9,732 nt of DNA from CAYWEP01 sp964608945 (GTDB taxonomy: Bacteria; Patescibacteriota; Microgenomatia; Levybacterales; UBA12049), in the NCBI GenBank assembly GCA_964608945.1, contig CAZSQB010000038.1, forward strand, positions 1 through 9,732. The letters run 5' to 3'. The notes under the pieces are model-generated. The model was not told the origin of the DNA, did no database searches, and saw nothing but the letters and a program-made list of their open reading frames with translations. A program made the translations under genes and the position numbers. Shown piece by piece: positions 6,272 to 9,732 of the stretch; the first letter of the stretch is position 1; the number at the start of each line of letters is the position of its first letter.

Positions 6272-6299
6272 GGTATACTTCTGTATTCTATGCTACAAT
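6270..6299 (+). promoter_or_regulatory. Predicted extended -10 promoter of the transporter operon
   Basis: TTGGTA (6270-6275), an 18-base spacer and TACAAT (6294-6299) form a promoter, and TGC directly before the -10 gives an extended -10 motif. It begins on the last T residues of the terminator. The predicted transcription start, about 6306, falls at the GTG start codon of the transporter, implying a leaderless or near-leaderless mRNA. Confidence 0.6.
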
Positions 6300-6306
6300 C
6301 CAAATC

Positions 6307-6960
6307 GTGTTTAAAATAAATAGGCTAGACTTTTTAATTTCTATTTATACATTCTGTATTGTCGCTTCAGAGTTGATGGGGGCGAAAACGTTTCCTCTTG
6401 CCAAGATTTTTGGCTTCCAACTGAATGCAAGTGTGGCGATATTTTTTGTGCCGTTAATCTTTAGCATGAATGATATTGTTACAGAGGTGTATGGAAAAGA
6501 GCGGACGAGAAGTATTATCAGATCGGCACTTTTTGTTGTGTTTCTGGTTTTTGTTTCTGCGATACTTTTTACGCAATTGCCGCCATCAATGCGTTTTCAA
6601 ACAAAAGAAGCTGCGTACGACACGATATTTGGCCTGTCAGCTCGCTTTGCGGCCGCGAGTCTAACGGCTTTTGCTCTTGCCGAGTTCTTGGATGTTTTTA
6701 TCTTTTCCAAAATCAGACAACGATTAGGGAAGAAATCGCTTTGGCTTCGGGTCAATGCATCTAACTTTATCTCACAATTTGTTGATACTGTTGTCTTTGT
6801 GACATTGGCTTTTTATGCATTTAACCTACCTTTTGGAGATAATTTTTCCGACCTTGCGAGGATCATTCTTCCGTACTGGTTACTCAAATGCTTTATGTCG
6901 ATTATCGAAACACCGCTTGTATACGCTGGAGTAAAGTGGCTTCAAAAAGACAAAAAGTAA
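6307..6960 (+). CDS. Queuosine precursor transporter, YhhQ/VUT family
   Basis: This 217-residue inner-membrane protein belongs to the DUF165/VUT family. E. coli YhhQ, a member, imports preQ0 and preQ1, precursors of the tRNA modification queuosine. Visible are about six hydrophobic segments and the family motif MNDIVTEVYGKERTR (about 54-68, with Asp56 and Glu60), plus NFISQFVDTVVFVTLAF in the second half. An in-frame ATG exists at 6259, but it lies inside the terminator hairpin and upstream of the -10, so GTG 6307 is preferred. It also gives the usual family length (E. coli YhhQ is about 221 aa). No Shine-Dalgarno is present. It is the first gene of the rightward operon, three bases before the reductase-like gene. 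The substrate in this organism is inferred from family only. Confidence 0.88.
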   Translation: MFKINRLDFLISIYTFCIVASELMGAKTFPLAKIFGFQLNASVAIFFVPLIFSMNDIVTEVYGKERTRSIIRSALFVVFLVFVSAILFTQLPPSMRFQTKEAAYDTIFGLSARFAAASLTAFALAEFLDVFIFSKIRQRLGKKSLWLRVNASNFISQFVDTVVFVTLAFYAFNLPFGDNFSDLARIILPYWLLKCFMSIIETPLVYAGVKWLQKDKK

Positions 6961-6963
6961 AAC

Positions 6964-7494
6964 ATGAAAATCATCTTAGTGATGGTCTCCTCTGTAAATG
7001 GGAAAATAACCCGCGGCTATGATCCTGACATTTACTCCTGGACATCAAAAGAGGACGCTGATTTTTTCTTTTCCCTTTTAAATCAGCATAACCTCATTGT
7101 CATGGGAAGTAACACGTATGAAGCTGCCAGGGACATGGTAAAGCCAGAGAAAGAAAGGCTTCGGGTTATCCTCACACGAAATCCTGAAAAATACGCCAAT
7201 GAGGCGCTCCCTGGAAGGATAGAGTTTAGCAGTGAGTCGCCAGAAACCCTCGTTGAGCGATTAGAAAAGCAAGGATACAGCACGATGCTTTTGGTTGGTG
7301 GCGGGAAAACAAATGCGCTCTTTTTGGAAAACTCCCTCGTTGACGAGCTATACCTGACGATTGAACCGAGGCTGTTCGGCAAGGGAAGACCGCTTATTGA
7401 GAAGGGGAGCTATGACAAAAACATGAAACTCCAAAGCGTCAAAAAGCTCAACGAGCAAGGAACCTTACTGTTACAGTATGTTGTGATGAATTGA
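6964..7494 (+). CDS. RibD C-terminal / dihydrofolate reductase-like protein
   Basis: The 176-residue soluble protein is a stand-alone RibD_C domain, a DHFR-like fold found in NADPH-dependent pyrimidine and folate-type reductases (COG0262/COG1985). Family marks are ILVMVSSVNGKITRG at the N-terminus, LIVMGSNTYEAARD (about 44-57), RVILTRNPEKY, LLVGGGKTNALFLENSLVDE (about 110-129) with the nucleotide-binding glycines, and LTIEPRLFGKGRPL. No deaminase domain is attached, so it is not a complete RibD, and true folA identity is doubtful. It starts three bases after the transporter gene without a clear Shine-Dalgarno, so it is probably in the same transcript. The substrate is unknown; the neighbour suggests a pterin- or deazaguanine-like compound, which is speculation. 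Confidence 0.85.
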   Translation: MKIILVMVSSVNGKITRGYDPDIYSWTSKEDADFFFSLLNQHNLIVMGSNTYEAARDMVKPEKERLRVILTRNPEKYANEALPGRIEFSSESPETLVERLEKQGYSTMLLVGGGKTNALFLENSLVDELYLTIEPRLFGKGRPLIEKGSYDKNMKLQSVKKLNEQGTLLLQYVVMN

Positions 7495-7515
7495 TACATC
7501 ACAATACGGCTTCAC

Positions 7516-9180
7516 ATGAAATACTTTCAACAAACGTTACTCAATGCGGTCAGAAAATATCCTGAGTTCTTCATTCTTTTTACCGTCTCTCTCATTTTCC
7601 TTCTTCCGGTACTAACAGGCGGATTTTTCTTAAGCCATGATAGCGTGACGCATGTCGCGCGAACTGCGTCATACGAGAAAGCACTGTCTGACGGACAACT
7701 TCCGCCCCGATGGGCAGAACAGGCAAATTACGGTTATGGTTCACCTTTTATGATTCTTTTTTACCCGTTGGCAAGCTATCTTATGATCCCACTCCATCTG
7801 GCAGGGCTTTCACTTGAAAGTTCTTATCTGGTATTTAACATCATCGTTTTCTTGCTCACGTCGGTGGGATTTTACCTTTGGATGAGACAATTGTTTCCAA
7901 AAGCTGTCGCCCTTGCTGCTGCTATTTTTTATACTGCGCTTCCATATCACTTTCTTATCTTCTATGTTCGGGGAGCGCCTGGGGAAGCGCTCGCATTTGC
8001 ACTTTTGCCGTTTCTTTTTTACTGCATAGAAAAAATTAGTAAGAAATTCTCTTTTTCTCTAATACTTATTCTGGGTATGCTTTATGCCGCGCTTATGCTT
8101 TCCCACAACGGCATTAGCTTGATTTTTACTCCTATTTTTCTTATCTATTCGTTCTTGCGACAGAAAAGGGCCGTGCTATCAGTTTTTTCCGCAATAGGCA
8201 TGGGGCTCTTGTTATCTGCGCATTTCTGGCTGCCGGCGCTTGAGGAAGCAAAATATACCAATTTTCTTTATTACTTCGGGAATATGTACAAGGAACATTT
8301 TCTCTACGGACTAACGCCTATTTTTTCTCCATGGGGATTCGGGCCTGATGTGAATAAACCGGGTGGTTTATCTGCGCAGGTTGGAATACCAGCAACGATC
8401 ATTTTCCTTTTCGGTGTTTGGATGTTTCTTACCTCGCTCAGGAGAAGAGCGCAAAGAGAGACACGGACTCTGCTTGGGTTTTGGCTTGTTCTTTTTCTCC
8501 TCGGAATATTCTTAAGCGTTCCGTTATCCAGTTTTGTCTGGGAGCGCTCGGATTTTTTGAAACGCTTTCAATTCCCTTGGCGATTTATGGCGTTGTCTGC
8601 ATTTACCGCTACGGCAATCTCGCCATATATATTTGAACGCCTAAAGCATAGAAAGATGCTCAGTATTGTTACCATTTTGCTTATTCTTTCATCGCTACCA
8701 TTTGTCAAAGTTCAGAAACATATTAACCTAGGTGATGGTTATTACCGCGCATATTCTGGAGCAATGCATCATCACAATGAAGCGACAACAATCTGGTCAG
8801 CTGGCGATCCAGGGAAGAAAGCTAAAGCGCAATTTGAACTTATTGAGGGGAGAGCAACGATACACCCATTGGTCAAAAAGTCAAATATGCATGCCTTTGC
8901 TATAAAAGCAGACTCTGATGTAAAAGTCGTTGACAATACGGTATTTTATCCGGGATGGCTCGTGTGGGTGGATGGCAATATCGTCCCAGTTGAGTTCCAA
9001 GATCCGCGATACAGAGGCATTATTACATTTTCAGTCCCGAAAGGATTACACAAGGTTGAGGTTCGATTTATTGAACCACGCAACAGAAAAATCGCAAATC
9101 TGCTATCATTGGGAGGGCTAGGATTCGTTGCAGCTTCGGGAGCAGTGTCAGTCATGCGAGGAATGAGTAAAAGAAAATGA
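7516..9180 (+). CDS. Large polytopic membrane protein, PTPS-related / YfhO-like (GT-C type)
   Basis: The 554-residue protein has many membrane helices and the N-terminal signature of the family labelled 6-pyruvoyl-tetrahydropterin synthase-related. After the first helix comes LSHDSVTHVAR (39-49, with Asp42 in the first outer loop), then LPPRW (62-66) and NYGYGSPF (71-78). This layout fits GT-C glycosyltransferases, where an Asp in the first outer loop is catalytic. The C-terminus has an outer domain with FYPGWLVWVDG and VPKGLHKVEVRF, then a final helix, as in YfhO-like proteins that act on lipid-linked sugars. A likely role is sugar transfer to cell-surface polymers. The family name does not imply pterin synthesis. 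The gene begins 21 nt after the reductase gene and ends in an ATGA overlap with the sugar dehydrogenase gene. Confidence 0.82.
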   Translation: MKYFQQTLLNAVRKYPEFFILFTVSLIFLLPVLTGGFFLSHDSVTHVARTASYEKALSDGQLPPRWAEQANYGYGSPFMILFYPLASYLMIPLHLAGLSLESSYLVFNIIVFLLTSVGFYLWMRQLFPKAVALAAAIFYTALPYHFLIFYVRGAPGEALAFALLPFLFYCIEKISKKFSFSLILILGMLYAALMLSHNGISLIFTPIFLIYSFLRQKRAVLSVFSAIGMGLLLSAHFWLPALEEAKYTNFLYYFGNMYKEHFLYGLTPIFSPWGFGPDVNKPGGLSAQVGIPATIIFLFGVWMFLTSLRRRAQRETRTLLGFWLVLFLLGIFLSVPLSSFVWERSDFLKRFQFPWRFMALSAFTATAISPYIFERLKHRKMLSIVTILLILSSLPFVKVQKHINLGDGYYRAYSGAMHHHNEATTIWSAGDPGKKAKAQFELIEGRATIHPLVKKSNMHAFAIKADSDVKVVDNTVFYPGWLVWVDGNIVPVEFQDPRYRGIITFSVPKGLHKVEVRFIEPRNRKIANLLSLGGLGFVAASGAVSVMRGMSKRK

Positions 9181-9732
9181 GCAGGATAGTTGTTTTTGGT
9201 ATAATTATTCTCCTTGGCATTGGAGCCATACTTATAGCTTCAAGACAAAAGTCTCCATCAACATCCTTTGTAACAAGATCAGAGCAACCTGCACCAACAG
9301 CAAATATAAATGCTCCCGCAACAACGGTGATTGCAGAGAACCTTGATACACCATGGGCAATCGCATTCCTCCCCGCCTCGACTCGCGGAGGCGAGTCGAC
9401 GCGAGGCGGGCCTGACAATCAGATGTTGGTTACAGAGCGGATTGGGCGGGTTTGGGTGATAGATAGTACAGGTAGACAAAAACCGACTTTGGCTGCTGAG
9501 ATCCCATCTGTTGAGGAGGTAGGGGAAGGTGGCTTACTAGGGATCGCTCTTCACCCAAACTTTTCTACCAATAACTTTGTCTATCTTTACTATACATATG
9601 AAGGAACAGGTAGTAATACGCTTAATCGCGTCGTCAGGATGACGAATAATGGAGGGAAATTGAGTGATGAAACAATTATTGTCGATCGTATTCCTGGTGC
9701 ACCCAACCACAACGGCGGCAGGATTAAATTTG
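9177..9732 (+). CDS. Membrane-anchored glucose/sorbosone dehydrogenase-like protein (3' end outside window)
   Basis: The first 185 residues of a GSDH-family beta-propeller are visible. Residues about 4-21 form a hydrophobic anchor or uncleaved signal, followed by a Ser/Thr/Pro-rich linker. The propeller starts at VIAENLDTPWAIAFLP and continues with MLVTERIGRVWVID, GEGGLLGIALHPNF and PNHNGGRI. By family comparison, His178 in NHNGGR matches the catalytic His of soluble PQQ glucose dehydrogenase. Related proteins such as E. coli YliI oxidise aldose sugars with PQQ. Whether this organism has PQQ cannot be seen here. Thirteen extra residues from a palindromic element (residues about 66-78) interrupt the usual FLP-D-x-x-MLVTER strand turn. 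Start ATG 9177 overlaps the stop of the upstream gene, suggesting coupling. Confidence 0.88.
   Translation, partial: MSRIVVFGIIILLGIGAILIASRQKSPSTSFVTRSEQPAPTANINAPATTVIAENLDTPWAIAFLPASTRGGESTRGGPDNQMLVTERIGRVWVIDSTGRQKPTLAAEIPSVEEVGEGGLLGIALHPNFSTNNFVYLYYTYEGTGSNTLNRVVRMTNNGGKLSDETIIVDRIPGAPNHNGGRIKF
9372..9410. repeat. In-frame 39-nt palindromic element inside the sugar dehydrogenase gene
   Basis: TCGACTCGC (9378-9386) pairs with GCGAGTCGA (9391-9399) around a four-base loop. CCCGCC (9372-9377) pairs with GGCGGG (9405-9410), with a five-base bulge on the right side. The element is about 79 percent GC (31 of 39), far above its surroundings. It is exactly 13 codons, encoding PASTRGGESTRGG, and its removal would restore FLP-DNQMLVTER, the normal propeller sequence. 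All six frames through it are free of stops. This is strong evidence of a late insertion into a working gene. Confidence 0.85.

Noticed and set aside
6259..6306. ATG start for the queuosine-precursor transporter
   Set aside because: It lies in the terminator hairpin and upstream of the promoter -10, with no ribosome site; the extra residues do not look like the family N-terminus.
7516..9180. Pterin synthesis role for the PTPS-related protein
   Set aside because: The family name is historical; this is a many-helix membrane protein with a GT-C style first loop and no soluble PTPS fold.

Overview
The window looks like a piece of a chromosome from a reduced, uncultivated bacterium, most likely a Parcubacteria-type member of the Candidate Phyla Radiation. 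This is inferred from family content and protein style: a UvrC that stops right after its nuclease domain, a membrane-anchored family 5 solute-binding protein with no permease nearby, a YvcK/CofD-like protein, a DUF2130 coiled-coil protein, tight gene packing, and few Shine-Dalgarno sequences. It has not been checked by any search. No tRNA, rRNA, CRISPR array, transposase or integrase was seen.

Layout: (1) Positions 1-801 (+) hold the C-terminal part of uvrC, which meets a leftward operon tail to tail with one base between stop codons. (2) Positions 3754-803 (-) are a compact operon: a four-helix YvlD/phage-holin-4-like membrane protein, yvcK, secG, and a membrane-anchored solute-binding protein. 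A good sigma70-like promoter lies in front, and part of it sits inside an array of 9-bp repeats. (3) From the same divergent region, a rightward unit carries a DUF2130 coiled-coil protein with a nuclease-like E-D-ExK pattern, overlapping rnhB (RNase HII). (4) A small four-helix membrane protein with a perfect Shine-Dalgarno follows and ends at a strong hairpin terminator. (5) A new promoter directly after that hairpin starts a rightward operon: a YhhQ-type queuosine-precursor transporter that appears to begin at GTG with almost no leader, a RibD-C/DHFR-like reductase, a large YfhO/PTPS-related polytopic membrane protein, and a membrane-anchored glucose/sorbosone dehydrogenase-like protein that runs off the window.

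The most unusual feature is a pair of short GC-rich palindromic elements lying in frame inside conserved protein genes: about 66 nt in uvrC (601-667) and 39 nt in the sugar dehydrogenase gene (9372-9410). Each adds residues at a point where the family normally runs straight from one conserved strand to the next, without breaking the frame. This resembles the protein-coding palindromic elements known from Rickettsia. The two here differ in sequence from each other.

Functionally the window mixes DNA maintenance (UvrC, RNase HII, possible nuclease-like DUF2130), envelope and secretion (SecG, YvcK, YvlD-like), uptake (solute-binding protein, queuosine-precursor transporter) and cell-surface sugar chemistry (YfhO-like protein, sugar dehydrogenase).
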